From Oceanospirillales bacterium (GTDB lineage Bacteria > Pseudomonadota > Gammaproteobacteria > Pseudomonadales > Endozoicomonadaceae), in assembly GCA_004762125.1 (NCBI GenBank), contig SIHQ01000023.1, forward strand, positions 1 through 64,000: DNA of 64,000 nt, written 5' to 3'. The position numbers and the translations under genes are program-made. Shown here piece by piece: positions 17,184 to 26,817 of the stretch. The first letter of the stretch is position 1. Every line of letters starts with the position of its first letter. The notes under the pieces are model-generated. The model worked only from the letters and a program-made list of their open reading frames with translations, made no database searches and was not told where the DNA came from.

Positions 17184-17214
17184 AATAAAGCCACAGAATT
17201 TCTGTGGCTTTATT
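17184..17214. terminator. Bidirectional terminator between rnfH and bamE
   Basis: A perfect 14-bp stem (17184-17197 with 17201-17214, loop ATT) has an A/T-rich base on both sides. It serves two convergent genes. Confidence 0.85.
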
Positions 17215-17236
17215 CAGGTTGTTTCCTGTTAAACTG

Positions 17237-17611
17237 CTACTGCTGTTCAGAAGCAGGGCGGAAATCACCTTCGATACTTGTCAGCTTGTCATCCTTAAAT
17301 AAGATGGTCAGGGTCTGTTGGGTTCTTTTTTTGCCACCAGGCTGGTTGCTGTAAACAAAGTCCCAGCGATTTTGGTTAAGAGCATCTTCCATTAAGGGAG
17401 TGCCCATAACAAACTGAACCTGGTTACGATTCATGCCTGGTCGCAGTTTATTAACCATTTCCTGGTTAATAACATTGCCCTGCTGGATATCAATCTTGTA
17501 GGCACCAGGGAAACTGATGAGTTTTGAACCGCTGTCGGTGGAGCTGGCGCATCCAGCCAGTAACGCAGCGGCAGTGAGTACAACTGTGGTGAGGGCTGGA
17601 CGTTTTTGCAT
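17237..17611 (-). CDS. bamE: Outer membrane assembly lipoprotein BamE (SmpA/OmlA)
   Basis: BamE is a lipoprotein of the BAM complex, which folds proteins into the outer membrane. The signal peptide ends in the lipobox LLAGC with Cys at residue 21. The mature part shows YKIDIQQGNVI, the RPGMNRNQVQFVMGTPL motif and WDFVYSNQPGG, all family features. I start it at 17611 (124 aa); a longer frame from 17725 would bury the signal peptide. It is divergent from fur, the usual arrangement. Confidence 0.95.
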   Translation of the reverse strand: MQKRPALTTVVLTAAALLAGCASSTDSGSKLISFPGAYKIDIQQGNVINQEMVNKLRPGMNRNQVQFVMGTPLMEDALNQNRWDFVYSNQPGGKKRTQQTLTILFKDDKLTSIEGDFRPASEQQ

Positions 17612-17710
17612 CGTTATCAGACTTCCACTATCTTCTTGGAAAATGAATTCACAACTTAAAAATGTGATAATAGCAGGGTTCACCTGATAATTGCTAAAGG
17701 TTAGGGAAAC

Positions 17711-18121
17711 GTGTTGGAAAATCAAGAGTTGCGAAAAGCGGGCCTGAAAGTCACTCTACCCCGTGTGAAGATCCTTCAGATTCTTGAAGGAGCACAGGGC
17801 CGACACATGAGTGCAGAAGATGTTTACAAGGCTCTGCTGGAGGCTGAAGAAGATGTCGGCCTGGCGACAGTCTATCGGGTGCTGACTCAGTTTGAAGGTG
17901 CAGGGCTGGTGATCAGGCATAATTTCGACAGTGGTCATTCCGTATTTGAACTGGAGCGTGGCGATCATCACGACCATATGGTTTGCATGGAATCCGGGGA
18001 TATTGTTGAATTTATTAATCCGGAAATTGAGAAGCTTCAACATGAAATTGCTGCCAAGCACGGTTATGAAATTGTTGATCACAATTTGGTGTTGTATGTA
18101 AAACCGCTGAAAAAATCCTGA
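17711..18121 (+). CDS. fur: Ferric uptake regulator Fur
   Basis: Iron-sensing repressor, 136 aa. The winged-helix domain has LRKAGLKVTLPRVKIL and DVGLATVYRVLTQFE. The metal region is HHDHMVC, followed by MESGDIVEF. The second Cys of the E. coli C-x-x-C pair is Ser here, as in Pseudomonas-type Fur, where it is not Cys either. The start is GTG at 17711 (M-L-E-N-Q-E-L-R). It ends in a strong terminator. In related genomes recN would follow in convergent orientation; here the T6SS region intervenes. Confidence 0.96.
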   Translation: MLENQELRKAGLKVTLPRVKILQILEGAQGRHMSAEDVYKALLEAEEDVGLATVYRVLTQFEGAGLVIRHNFDSGHSVFELERGDHHDHMVCMESGDIVEFINPEIEKLQHEIAAKHGYEIVDHNLVLYVKPLKKS

Positions 18122-18159
18122 GAACTCTGAAACACGTTCCTGCATTCAGTGTCTAAAGG

Positions 18160-18184
18160 GCCGGGTCAACTACCCGGCTTTTTT
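18160..18184 (+). terminator. Terminator of fur
   Basis: GCCGGGT (18160-18166) pairs with ACCCGGC (18172-18178), followed by TTTTTT. Confidence 0.85.
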
Positions 18185-18465
18185 ATGTCATGATCGTCAT
18201 ACCTTACAATCGTTCTAATCCTTTTCTATGCAGTGCAGTATTTATTAAACCTGCGTCCTGTTACCCCATCTATACCCGTTGTCTTTGGGTGCATCTAAGC
18301 CTGTGAATCCACTTTTCCCATAATTGCAAAACTGATCTGAGATTGTCCCGTTTTTTCCGTCGAACCTGCGTACTCTGATGGCTATTGTCTCTGAAACAAA
18401 TCTTAAGAAGCTGGTGCCGTAAAGTCGGACACCGAATCTGGTTTAGCCAGTCAAAGGGGGCAGGG

Positions 18466-19197
18466 TTGAGCAGTTACACTATCAGACAGGCATGCATCCT
18501 TCTGGGTTTGCTTATCCCCCTGGGAGCAGTCTCGGCAGAAGAACAAAAACTGAAACTGGCTACCTGGAACTGGCCACCTTATCTTCAGGCCATTAGCCAT
18601 AGAGAGCTGACCGGGCCCGCTATTGATCGTCTTCGCTGTACTCTGGGAAGAATACAACAGCCTTATCAGGTTGTATTTACGAACAGAAAAAACGCCTACC
18701 AGCAGGTTCTGAAAAGAAACCAGAATGGTTTCTTTCCGGTCACGCCTGCAACAGTGAATGGCCTCGACGGGAAAATCTCTAACCCGATTATTATTCAGCG
18801 TTGGATGCTCTACAGTTTTGGGGATACAGGCAAAGCGTTTTTTTCAACCCGTGACTACAAGGAAAACTTCAGTATCGGTGCGACCTTCGGTACAGATGAA
18901 TGGTTTTGGTTAAAGAAAAATGGTTACCGTGTTACTAAACAACCAAAAGGCAGTGATCGTTTGATCGAACTTTTACTGGATAGAAAAGTAGAAGCTATTC
19001 TATTGCCCAGTGAACTGATGAATCAGGAGTTTGTGCTGCGAAACTTATCAGCAGAAAGCTTCAGTACTATCGAGCTGCACAGTCAGAATTTTGGTGTCTA
19101 TTTCAGTGATCAGTTCCTTAGTGCTAAACCCGGTTTTCTTAATCGTTTTAATCAGGCTCTGAATACCTGCATGCCTCCCTCAGAGGAGGAGAGTTAA
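18466..19197 (+). CDS. Periplasmic binding-protein-like gene at the head of a T6SS operon
   Basis: Resembles family 3 solute-binding proteins. After a signal peptide (CILLGLLIPLGAVSA) comes KLKLATWNWPPYLQA, typical of the first strand, and a second lobe with IGATFGTDEWFWLKKNGY and DRLIELLLDRKVEAILLP. No transporter genes are nearby. I chose TTG at 18466, which has AAAGGGGG upstream and gives a standard signal peptide; a TTG at 18385 would add 27 residues. Its stop overlaps the ATG of the FHA gene (TAATG), so it is part of the T6SS operon. Its T6SS role is unknown; it may sense or bind something in the periplasm. Confidence 0.8.
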   Translation: MSSYTIRQACILLGLLIPLGAVSAEEQKLKLATWNWPPYLQAISHRELTGPAIDRLRCTLGRIQQPYQVVFTNRKNAYQQVLKRNQNGFFPVTPATVNGLDGKISNPIIIQRWMLYSFGDTGKAFFSTRDYKENFSIGATFGTDEWFWLKKNGYRVTKQPKGSDRLIELLLDRKVEAILLPSELMNQEFVLRNLSAESFSTIELHSQNFGVYFSDQFLSAKPGFLNRFNQALNTCMPPSEEES

Positions 19198-20399
19198 TGA
19201 GCCTACAACTTCAAATTATTAATATTCCTGACGGTGAGCTGCTGGCTGAAACCGGCTTTAAAGTGCCGTCTTCAGGCGGAGTACTGGGGCGTTCCACCGA
19301 AAATCTCATTGCTTTGCCAGATAACTCACGTTTTCTTTCCGGCCAGCACGCCCGGATCTTTCAGGAAGATGGTAATTGGCTGATTGAAGATCTGAGTACC
19401 AATGGCCTGCTGATCAACAGTTCGGCAACGCCGTTGGGTGCCGGTAGAAAGCAGACGTTAAGTGATGGCGATATTCTGACTCTGGGAGATTACCGGATTC
19501 TGGTGAATCTATTTTCACCAGAGGTCACCCTTAACCCTCTCAATGAACCAGAAGAGGCCATGGATTTCAGTAAGGATTTTTTGGCTGCAGACCAATCAGC
19601 GAGCTCGAATAAGAAAACATTGGAGTTGGGTGATCCTTTTCTTGGAAGTGGTGAGGTGACTGGAAGCAGTGAAGTTCTTGATCAGCAAATTTACGAACCT
19701 GCTATTGAGAAAACCACTACCAGCCAGAAGATTACGGATATTGATCCGGAAGCAAGCCGTCAGCACGCTCAGTTGAAAGAGGGTTCAGAGGGACAGTTGA
19801 TCAATGTTTTCGAAGAAGTACCTGAATCTATACCAGAGCGGGCGGAGGAAAGCCCTCTCGAACCGTTGGTGGAAATGACAGCGAACTCTAAGCAATCAGA
19901 CGAGCACCGTCCTATTGTTGATAGAACACCTCTGACAGAGACGGCACTTTTGAAAGAAACGGTACTTCTGAAACAAATAGTACCTCTTCAGACCGAAACA
20001 ATGACCCAGCCTCCGGCGATGAAATTGCTCTACCAACTGCAGCAGGAAAATGAAAAGCTGAAAAGCCTGCTGAAAAAGAGAGATCGGCAGAAAAACAGAG
20101 TAATTCAGCACTGTATGACAGAAGCGCTGGAGCAGACTCTGATGGATTTCGCTCCTGCTTATCTAGAAAAACTGTTTGATGATTACAGTGGTGGTAGAGG
20201 TGGTTTGTTTTCCCGCAGGAATGACTGGAAGCTTTATGAACGACACTTTCATCGGGTAATGAAAGAGCAAACACCAAAACTGTCGTTTATGGCTCGTTAC
20301 CATGCAGCCATGAACCGATTTGAGGAGAAAAGGCTTCAGGAAAAGACATCCCGGGAAAAAACATCTCAGGAAAAGATGCTTCAGGAGAAGACGCAATGA
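19197..20399 (+). CDS. tagH: T6SS FHA-domain protein TagH/Fha
   Basis: 400 aa. The N-terminal FHA domain (about residues 20-100) has GRSTENLIALPD, SGQHARIF and STNGLLINS, the phosphothreonine-binding loops. A long acidic linker follows, and the C-terminal domain contains KLYERHFHRVMKEQTP, typical of T6SS-associated FHA proteins. In Pseudomonas H1-T6SS a kinase phosphorylates the FHA protein to trigger assembly, and a kinase gene closes this operon. The last 20 residues are a short repeat of Q-E-K-T-type units encoded by imperfect 15-18 bp repeats. The gene overlaps its neighbours on both sides. Confidence 0.92.
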   Translation: MSLQLQIINIPDGELLAETGFKVPSSGGVLGRSTENLIALPDNSRFLSGQHARIFQEDGNWLIEDLSTNGLLINSSATPLGAGRKQTLSDGDILTLGDYRILVNLFSPEVTLNPLNEPEEAMDFSKDFLAADQSASSNKKTLELGDPFLGSGEVTGSSEVLDQQIYEPAIEKTTTSQKITDIDPEASRQHAQLKEGSEGQLINVFEEVPESIPERAEESPLEPLVEMTANSKQSDEHRPIVDRTPLTETALLKETVLLKQIVPLQTETMTQPPAMKLLYQLQQENEKLKSLLKKRDRQKNRVIQHCMTEALEQTLMDFAPAYLEKLFDDYSGGRGGLFSRRNDWKLYERHFHRVMKEQTPKLSFMARYHAAMNRFEEKRLQEKTSREKTSQEKMLQEKTQ

Positions 20400-21004
20400 C
20401 CTTCCTGAATCCGTTGATGGCAATGGCCTTCCTGATCGTCTTGACCGGCTGCAGTGTTTTATCAGGCGGCCAAAAAGATCTGACCCTGCCCGCAGGTGGA
20501 AACCTTAAACTCACCTTATCTGCAGATTATGACCTGAACCCCAATGATCGAGGAGAGGCATCGCCGTTGAAGATCAGGGTGTATGAACTGTCTGCAGTGG
20601 ATTTGTTCAGTCAGGCAGCTTTTCTTGATCTTTATGATCAGGATTCAGCTACCTTGCAGGACAGTCTGATTAAAATGCACCGTATTCCTGTTCAGTACCC
20701 AGGCCAGACTACCGAGATTAATCTGACGCTCAGTACCGCTACTCGCTTTATCGGTGTGCTCGCCGAATTTTCCCGTCATCAGGAAGCTGATGCCAGAGCT
20801 GCCGGAGTCATCATTCCAGACCGAAGCCATGTCGGCCACTTGTCCATAGAAGGCAATCGGTTGTTTTTGACGTTAAAACCTGAATTGACCGCTATTGATC
20901 AGGCAAAAACTCTTTGGCAATGGTCAAAAGATCCTGACGCCACTACCAAACAACAACTGCCCACCCTTCCTGAACAGCAGGGCAGCAGCCAAGGCCAGAA
21001 TTAA
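20396..21004 (+). CDS. tssJ: T6SS outer membrane lipoprotein TssJ
   Basis: 202 aa. The signal peptide ends in lipobox LTGC with Cys at residue 19. The TssJ domain shows PLKIRVYELSAVDLFSQAAFLDLY and LTLSTATRFIGVLAEF. TssJ sits under the outer membrane and binds the periplasmic end of TssM. The C-terminal 30 residues are Gln-rich, an extension beyond the domain. The ATG overlaps the stop of the FHA gene (ATGA). Confidence 0.94.
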   Translation: MTFLNPLMAMAFLIVLTGCSVLSGGQKDLTLPAGGNLKLTLSADYDLNPNDRGEASPLKIRVYELSAVDLFSQAAFLDLYDQDSATLQDSLIKMHRIPVQYPGQTTEINLTLSTATRFIGVLAEFSRHQEADARAAGVIIPDRSHVGHLSIEGNRLFLTLKPELTAIDQAKTLWQWSKDPDATTKQQLPTLPEQQGSSQGQN

Positions 21005-21035
21005 TCCTGGTGAAACTGATTGAAAAGTAAAAACT

Positions 21036-22370
21036 ATGGATAAGAATCGAGCAGTTTGGCTGGAGGGGATGTTCCTCAGCCCACAACACTTTCAGCAACA
21101 GGAACGTTATCTGAAGCAGTTTACCCGGCAGCTGGTTAATCAGGCAACTGGCCGGCCTACCGGTTTCTCCAGCTTGCTGATTGACGTTGAGCAGTTGGGT
21201 ATTGGTCGGATTATGTTACGACAGTGTTCAGGTATTCTGCCGGATGCTACTCCTTTCGACTTGAATGCTGCCATAGTCAGGGAAATCAGTCAGATAGAAG
21301 CAGGTACAAAAATCTATCTGTCACTGCCTGCTTCCAGACCCGGTGTTATTGATACCGCTCCGGAAGACGCCAGAAACCATGAAGCTTTTCGTCATCTTAG
21401 TTTTGATCAGGAGGTGGCAGACAGTACCGATCGGGAGAATGAACCCGTGACAGTGACAGTGTCCAGATTGAATCTGAAGCTGCTGCTGGAAGATGAAGAA
21501 ACGGATACTCACATCCGATTGCCCATCGCAAGAATTTTGGAGCGACAGAGTGATGGCCGCATTATTCTCGATAACACCTTCATTCCTCGCTGTCTCGATT
21601 ACAGAGTCAGTGCATTTCTTCGTGAACAAGTGCAGAACCTTCAGGCCAGGATGCGCAGTCGCGCAGCGGTATTGGCCAATCAAATAGGCGCTAATGCTGA
21701 CCAAAAGAGCTTTCAGAGCATGCAGCTGGAATACATGTGGCTGCAAACCCTGAATCGTTACTCGGCGAGACTGGCAGACATCTATACCGGTGAAAGCCTG
21801 ACTCCGGGCGGGCTCTACAGAGAACTGTTGACCATGGCTGCGGATCTCTCGACTTTTACCAAAACACTGACACCGGAATTTCAGGCTTTTAATGCTGATG
21901 ATCCCTATCGATGCTTTGCCAATGTATTCACGGCTCTGCAACAGAACCTCAGTCAGGCCCGAAGTGAGAAAGTCAAATCACTGCCTTGGGATGACAGTTT
22001 ATTTGAACGACGTCGTTTGTTGAGAACGTTAGTCAGTGATCGCTCACTGTTTAATGATGCCCGGTTTATTCTGTCGGTGACCAGTTCTCTGGGACCTGCT
22101 GTTTGTCGTGAACTCTTTCCTGCAACGGCTAAGTTGGCGGGGAATCAACGAATTGCTGAACGGGTACGAGGTGCCTTGTCTGCTACCACGCTCATACCTA
22201 TGCAAGTGCCACCGGTAGAACTGAAAGCCAGCCCAGATACGGTTTACTTTGAAGTGGATACCAGTCATGTGCTTTGGCAGGAGCTGGTGAACAACCATGA
22301 TGCGATTGCTCTGCACATTGATGAGCAGATGCCTGAAGACATCAAAGTAACTCTGTATGTGGTGAGGTAG
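21036..22370 (+). CDS. tssK: T6SS baseplate protein TssK
   Basis: 444 aa, the normal size. It begins VWLEGMFLSPQHFQQQERYLK, the family signature. Further on are TKIYLSLPA, a helical middle and a C-terminal receptor-like domain with VYFEVDTSHVLW. TssK links the baseplate to the TssJLM membrane complex. Confidence 0.97.
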   Translation: MDKNRAVWLEGMFLSPQHFQQQERYLKQFTRQLVNQATGRPTGFSSLLIDVEQLGIGRIMLRQCSGILPDATPFDLNAAIVREISQIEAGTKIYLSLPASRPGVIDTAPEDARNHEAFRHLSFDQEVADSTDRENEPVTVTVSRLNLKLLLEDEETDTHIRLPIARILERQSDGRIILDNTFIPRCLDYRVSAFLREQVQNLQARMRSRAAVLANQIGANADQKSFQSMQLEYMWLQTLNRYSARLADIYTGESLTPGGLYRELLTMAADLSTFTKTLTPEFQAFNADDPYRCFANVFTALQQNLSQARSEKVKSLPWDDSLFERRRLLRTLVSDRSLFNDARFILSVTSSLGPAVCRELFPATAKLAGNQRIAERVRGALSATTLIPMQVPPVELKASPDTVYFEVDTSHVLWQELVNNHDAIALHIDEQMPEDIKVTLYVVR

Positions 22371-22372
22371 AA

Positions 22373-23293
22373 ATGGGGCAGAAGCAGAGTTTTCAGCGCA
22401 GTGACACCGTCCCACAGAACATTCTTGAGAGTATCGGACAGAAGCGGGTAGCTGATCACAGTGAGGCTCAGGCGACATCATCAGAGAAGGATGGGCATTG
22501 GGGAGTGCATACCCAAGCCAGTGAGCTTTTTCATGATTTTAATGCCTCCAATAACAGCTTGATCAATCTTTCTTCAGAGCTGTTGGCGCTGATGGCTACT
22601 CTGCCACAACAACAGAACCCGGCCAGCTTGCCTGAGCTGAGAGAAAGTCTCGTCAACCGTGTATCGGCAATAAATAACCGTGGTCGTTTATATGGTCACC
22701 CTCAAAGCCTTATGGACAGAGCCAGTTATGTTCTTTGTGCAGCGCTTGATGAAGGCATAAATAAAACCTCTTGGGGCAGGGCGAGAGGCTGGGAAAATCA
22801 CAGTTTACTCAGTCGGCTGTTTCAGCAGCGCAATGGTGGTGAAGTCTTTTTTGTTTTGCTTGATCAGGCAAGACAGCAGCCAGAGCCGAATTCCGAATTG
22901 TTGGAATTAATGTATGTGCTGCTCAGGCTTGGTTTTCAGGGACGCTATCTCAAGGCGGGTAGTTATCAAAGTGAGAATCATGAACTCAGCAAAATGGCTG
23001 CAGAACTTTACAGCGATCTAAGAAGGGTTCGGCCTGCTTCGGAAGGTATACAGGCTCCACCGGCTCCTCAAAACTGGCAACCTCTGAAGCAGTACCGCAG
23101 GGCACCCTGGCTGGTCGCTATTCCCATTTTGTTGTTTGCCGGATACGTAACAACGCTGATCTGGGTGGATAATTACAATGAAAACCGAATGCTGGGACTT
23201 GAAGCTATACAGAGTTGGCAGGCACCAGCGTCATCGGATGGTGACATGATGTATGAAAGTACGGCCGATGATATGGGGTCGTGGCAGCTATGA
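22373..23293 (+). CDS. tssL: T6SS membrane protein TssL (DotU-like)
   Basis: 306 aa. The cytoplasmic domain has LVNRVSAINNRGRLYG, YVLCAALDEGINKTSWG and FFVLLDQARQQPEPNSELLELMYVLLRLGFQGRY, all typical of DotU. A single membrane helix near the C-terminus (APWLVAIPILLFAGYVTTLI) anchors it. There is no C-terminal peptidoglycan-binding domain. The last four bases overlap the tssM start. Confidence 0.96.
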   Translation: MGQKQSFQRSDTVPQNILESIGQKRVADHSEAQATSSEKDGHWGVHTQASELFHDFNASNNSLINLSSELLALMATLPQQQNPASLPELRESLVNRVSAINNRGRLYGHPQSLMDRASYVLCAALDEGINKTSWGRARGWENHSLLSRLFQQRNGGEVFFVLLDQARQQPEPNSELLELMYVLLRLGFQGRYLKAGSYQSENHELSKMAAELYSDLRRVRPASEGIQAPPAPQNWQPLKQYRRAPWLVAIPILLFAGYVTTLIWVDNYNENRMLGLEAIQSWQAPASSDGDMMYESTADDMGSWQL

Positions 23294-26200
23294 AGAAAAT
23301 ACTGATTACTCTTTTAATATTCTTTTTGATATTTGCGTTGTCGTTTGTTTGGGGGGCAGGTTACGTCTGGCCAGAAACGTTTGAATTTTTGAAACCAATT
23401 TCAGCGAAATTAACATTAACCCTGATTCTCTTTGGTACTCCACTTTTGATTATTGGGGGGCTGTATGGGTGGAGAAACTGGCGACAAAGACAGGAAGCCA
23501 TCGCACAGAATCAGGAGCTGCAATACCTTCGTCGTGAAAAGAAAAGGCTGAATGAAAACTGGAAGAAGCTGACCATCCAGCTGGAAAAACAACCCACTGG
23601 CTATAACATTTACAATCTGCCCTGGGTCATCATGCTGGGTGACAGCAATGCAGGAAAAAGTAGCTGGTTACAGCAGGCGGGTTTCGATCGAATTCAGAGT
23701 GAAGACAGCAAGGATCAGCAGCTATCTAATAGTCAAAAGTCCGGTAATCGAAAGCCCGGTCATCGAAACGACGATATCGTTTTCTGGATCAGTGAACATG
23801 CGGTTGTGCTGGAGATGGCTGATCATTTTCTGACAGAAGAAAGTGGTGAACTGGATACACCCATTCTTCAACACCTTTATTCTCTGTTGAAACGACACCG
23901 GCCACGCCAGCCTTTAACAGGCATCATTGTGGCTCAGGCAGCGAGCCAGCTGGTTTTGCGACAACCCCTTGAACTTCAGGATCAGGCCAGAAAATTGAGA
24001 CGCCGGTTGAAAGAACTGGATGGTCTCTCAGGTTTGAAGTTGCCTGTATGGATTCAGATGACCCTTTGTGATCAGCTGGAAGGTTTTCAGTCCTGTTTCC
24101 ACCAGACAAGCAGTAATGAGCGAAGCAATCCTCTTGGTATCACTCTTGAGGGTTATCAATCAGAAAGCTGGCAACAGAAGTTTGATGAACTGCATCAAAC
24201 CCTGACAGCGCCTTTGAGCGATCTATTGCACGGTGAAAAAGACGTCGATGACCGACAGTCATTGAGTCGATTCCTGTTGCAGATGGCGCTACTGAAGGAG
24301 CGACTTCAGACAGGATTTGACGAAATCTATAATAACCGGCATCACAGTCCTGATGCGTGGATTGCCGGTGTCTGGTTTAGTTCAACGGCTCAGGAAGGAG
24401 ACAGCTATAACCTTTTAGCCAATGAGCTGGGCAGAAGCTGGGGTTTCCAGGCACTGAAGCAACAGGGTCAGTTTAAGGGCAATAACAGTTATTTTATTCG
24501 TAACTTCTTTCCTCGTATTGCCATGAAGACTCTGTTGGATGTTGGAGAGAATACGATAGCTCATCAGCTCTGGCGTGGTCAGGTGATTGTGGGCGGTGCT
24601 CTGGTTTTCTTTATTCTGCTGGGTGCTGCATCTATAGCTCGCCAGAATATTGTACATAACCAGTTACTACAGAATCTTGCACAACAGGAATTGATCGAAT
24701 TTCAGGCCGAAATGCGCCAACTCGGTGATTATGCTGAACCGGAAGCGTTGATTCCCCCACTGCTAAGACTGAAAGAGCTGTTAGCTGAATTTGATCGACC
24801 CAGAGCATTGATTTTAGATCTGGGGTTGTTCGATAAGAGCATTGCTGATGAGGTGCGTAAGGCCTATGCCAATCAGCTGCAGCAGCGATTATTTTTGCCT
24901 CTAGCTGAACGAGTGAATGGTGAACTGGCTGCTTATGTTCAGCTGGGTGATTACCATGAAACGTTCAGACATCTACTGCATTACATGCAGTTTTTTGACG
25001 CAGATATTCGTCAACAGGAAGAGCTGAACATCTATCTGGCACAACTACTCGATGAGAGAGAAGAGTTGAGCGGCTCGTCTCAGGATTATCTGTTTACATT
25101 GCTGGATGACCTCTGGTTGACGGATCTGAGCCGTTTTGAGCCGGAACAGGAACTGATTGCCAGTGCCCGCTATAATCTTGATCAGAGAATCGATAATCAA
25201 CTGGTTTATGATTTTGTTAAGGCTGCGCCAGGTAATTCTCGCAAGGTTGATATTCGTAAGCGCTTAGGTAGCAACTTCAAAAACAGTTTTAAGTTCAAGG
25301 AAAACTTTGACGGCTATTACCTGCCAGTGATGTTTACCCGTGATGGGTATGACCGACTGAATCTCACCGGAGACTCAGATTTACTGCAGACAGCGATGGC
25401 CGATCTGGTCAAGGTTAAAGGTCTTGGGCGAGAGCTATCGATTGCGGAGAAAAACCGGATTGTCGGTAAGGTCAGGGAATTGTACTTTCTTGATTACATT
25501 CGTATATGGAAGACGCTGGTCAACAGTATAGAACTGAACTCTGTCGATACTCTGACTGAGCAGCTGGACCAGGTTCAGCAGTTGTATCAGGGTGAGCAGC
25601 CGGCCTTGTTTGCATTGATTTCGGCTATTGCAGATCAGACCCAGTTGCAGGCTCCTGAATCAGATGAGGCGGTTGATCCGACTAAAAAACTTGTGACTCG
25701 ACAGGCTGAGAAAAAAGCGGCAAAAGCTCTTGGTCTGAAAGGTGCCAGTCGCAAAATTGCTAGAAGTGCTGGAAAGAGCGCTGTGAGTCGCCTGCAGAAG
25801 CAGCGTTCTGCCGCTATCGTCAACGAGGCATTCAGTGCTTATGCCACGTTCTTTATTGATCGTGGAGAGCAAGTGACCGAACAGTTGAGCCTGCTTGATA
25901 ACGAGATCCAACAAATCAGCAGTCATCCGGACAGTAATCAGGCTTACTTTGATACCGTGACTTCTCAGGTTAGTGGTGAAGCAGGCAGTCTATCGGCTCT
26001 GAGAATATTAGCTCGTCAGGATAAAACCCGAGCTTCGATCTGGCTGGATACGCTGGCCGACTCCCTCTGGAATGAGTGGTTGCAGGGTGCGGGCCAATAT
26101 ATACAGGGACAATGGCGTCAAACAGTCTATAAGACATGGAATGTACGTCTGGCTAACCGTTTCCCGTTTGCCCGCTCTGCACGGCAAGAAGTGCGTCAGG

Positions 26201-26817
26201 GAGACTTTGTTGAATTCCTTAAGCCAGGAGGAGAGTTAGAATTGTTTGTAACAACGTATCTGACTTCTTTCGTACAACAGGGCGATGAGTTCAGTGGTCA
26301 AAAATGGCGATTAAAATCGGTTAATGGGGAACAACTGTCGTTAAGTAGCAGCTACTTGCGTCAGTTGGAACAGGTAGATCGAATTCGGGAACATTACTTC
26401 AGTAAAGATGGCCAGCTCGATGTCCGTTATCGAATCAGGGCTCGTAGACTTGATTCCAGAGCAACCAGTTTTAACTTGCGTGATGGTAACGGTAATTTTG
26501 ATTACAGCCATGGCCCCAGACGCTGGCAGGAAAGAACCTGGCCCAGTAGCGATTCTGAGAATCTATCCCTGAACTTTGCCAGTAATGGTCTGCATCTGGC
26601 ACGCACCAGTTATTCAGGCCCATGGGCCTGGCAGCGGTTTGTTGCTGACAGTCAGTTACAGGGCAATGGAGCAGAGCTTCAACTCAATTACACACTAAAG
26701 TCTTACGAAGTGGTTCTTGATCTTGAAGTGGACCGTCGAGGCAATCCATTTGATCCTGCGTTAGTAGAGCGATTAAAGTTACCAGGTTCAATTTTGGTCA
26801 ATCGTGAAGAAGGGTGA
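23290..26817 (+). CDS. tssM: T6SS membrane protein TssM (IcmF)
   Basis: 1175 aa from ATG 23290, which overlaps the tssL stop. Two membrane helices lie at the N-terminus and a third near residue 440 (VIVGGALVFFILLGAAS). A Walker A motif GDSNAGKSSW is present in the cytoplasmic domain, so NTP binding is likely retained. The periplasmic part ends in a beta-rich domain (SYEVVLDLEVDRRGNPFDP). A Lys/Ala-rich strip (KKAAKALGLKGASRKIA) near residue 815 is unusual and may be an insertion. Confidence 0.96.
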   Translation: MKKILITLLIFFLIFALSFVWGAGYVWPETFEFLKPISAKLTLTLILFGTPLLIIGGLYGWRNWRQRQEAIAQNQELQYLRREKKRLNENWKKLTIQLEKQPTGYNIYNLPWVIMLGDSNAGKSSWLQQAGFDRIQSEDSKDQQLSNSQKSGNRKPGHRNDDIVFWISEHAVVLEMADHFLTEESGELDTPILQHLYSLLKRHRPRQPLTGIIVAQAASQLVLRQPLELQDQARKLRRRLKELDGLSGLKLPVWIQMTLCDQLEGFQSCFHQTSSNERSNPLGITLEGYQSESWQQKFDELHQTLTAPLSDLLHGEKDVDDRQSLSRFLLQMALLKERLQTGFDEIYNNRHHSPDAWIAGVWFSSTAQEGDSYNLLANELGRSWGFQALKQQGQFKGNNSYFIRNFFPRIAMKTLLDVGENTIAHQLWRGQVIVGGALVFFILLGAASIARQNIVHNQLLQNLAQQELIEFQAEMRQLGDYAEPEALIPPLLRLKELLAEFDRPRALILDLGLFDKSIADEVRKAYANQLQQRLFLPLAERVNGELAAYVQLGDYHETFRHLLHYMQFFDADIRQQEELNIYLAQLLDEREELSGSSQDYLFTLLDDLWLTDLSRFEPEQELIASARYNLDQRIDNQLVYDFVKAAPGNSRKVDIRKRLGSNFKNSFKFKENFDGYYLPVMFTRDGYDRLNLTGDSDLLQTAMADLVKVKGLGRELSIAEKNRIVGKVRELYFLDYIRIWKTLVNSIELNSVDTLTEQLDQVQQLYQGEQPALFALISAIADQTQLQAPESDEAVDPTKKLVTRQAEKKAAKALGLKGASRKIARSAGKSAVSRLQKQRSAAIVNEAFSAYATFFIDRGEQVTEQLSLLDNEIQQISSHPDSNQAYFDTVTSQVSGEAGSLSALRILARQDKTRASIWLDTLADSLWNEWLQGAGQYIQGQWRQTVYKTWNVRLANRFPFARSARQEVRQGDFVEFLKPGGELELFVTTYLTSFVQQGDEFSGQKWRLKSVNGEQLSLSSSYLRQLEQVDRIREHYFSKDGQLDVRYRIRARRLDSRATSFNLRDGNGNFDYSHGPRRWQERTWPSSDSENLSLNFASNGLHLARTSYSGPWAWQRFVADSQLQGNGAELQLNYTLKSYEVVLDLEVDRRGNPFDPALVERLKLPGSILVNREEG

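Noticed and set aside
17612-17725. Longer N-terminus for BamE
   Set aside because: It would place 38 residues before a textbook lipoprotein signal peptide and overlap the fur start.
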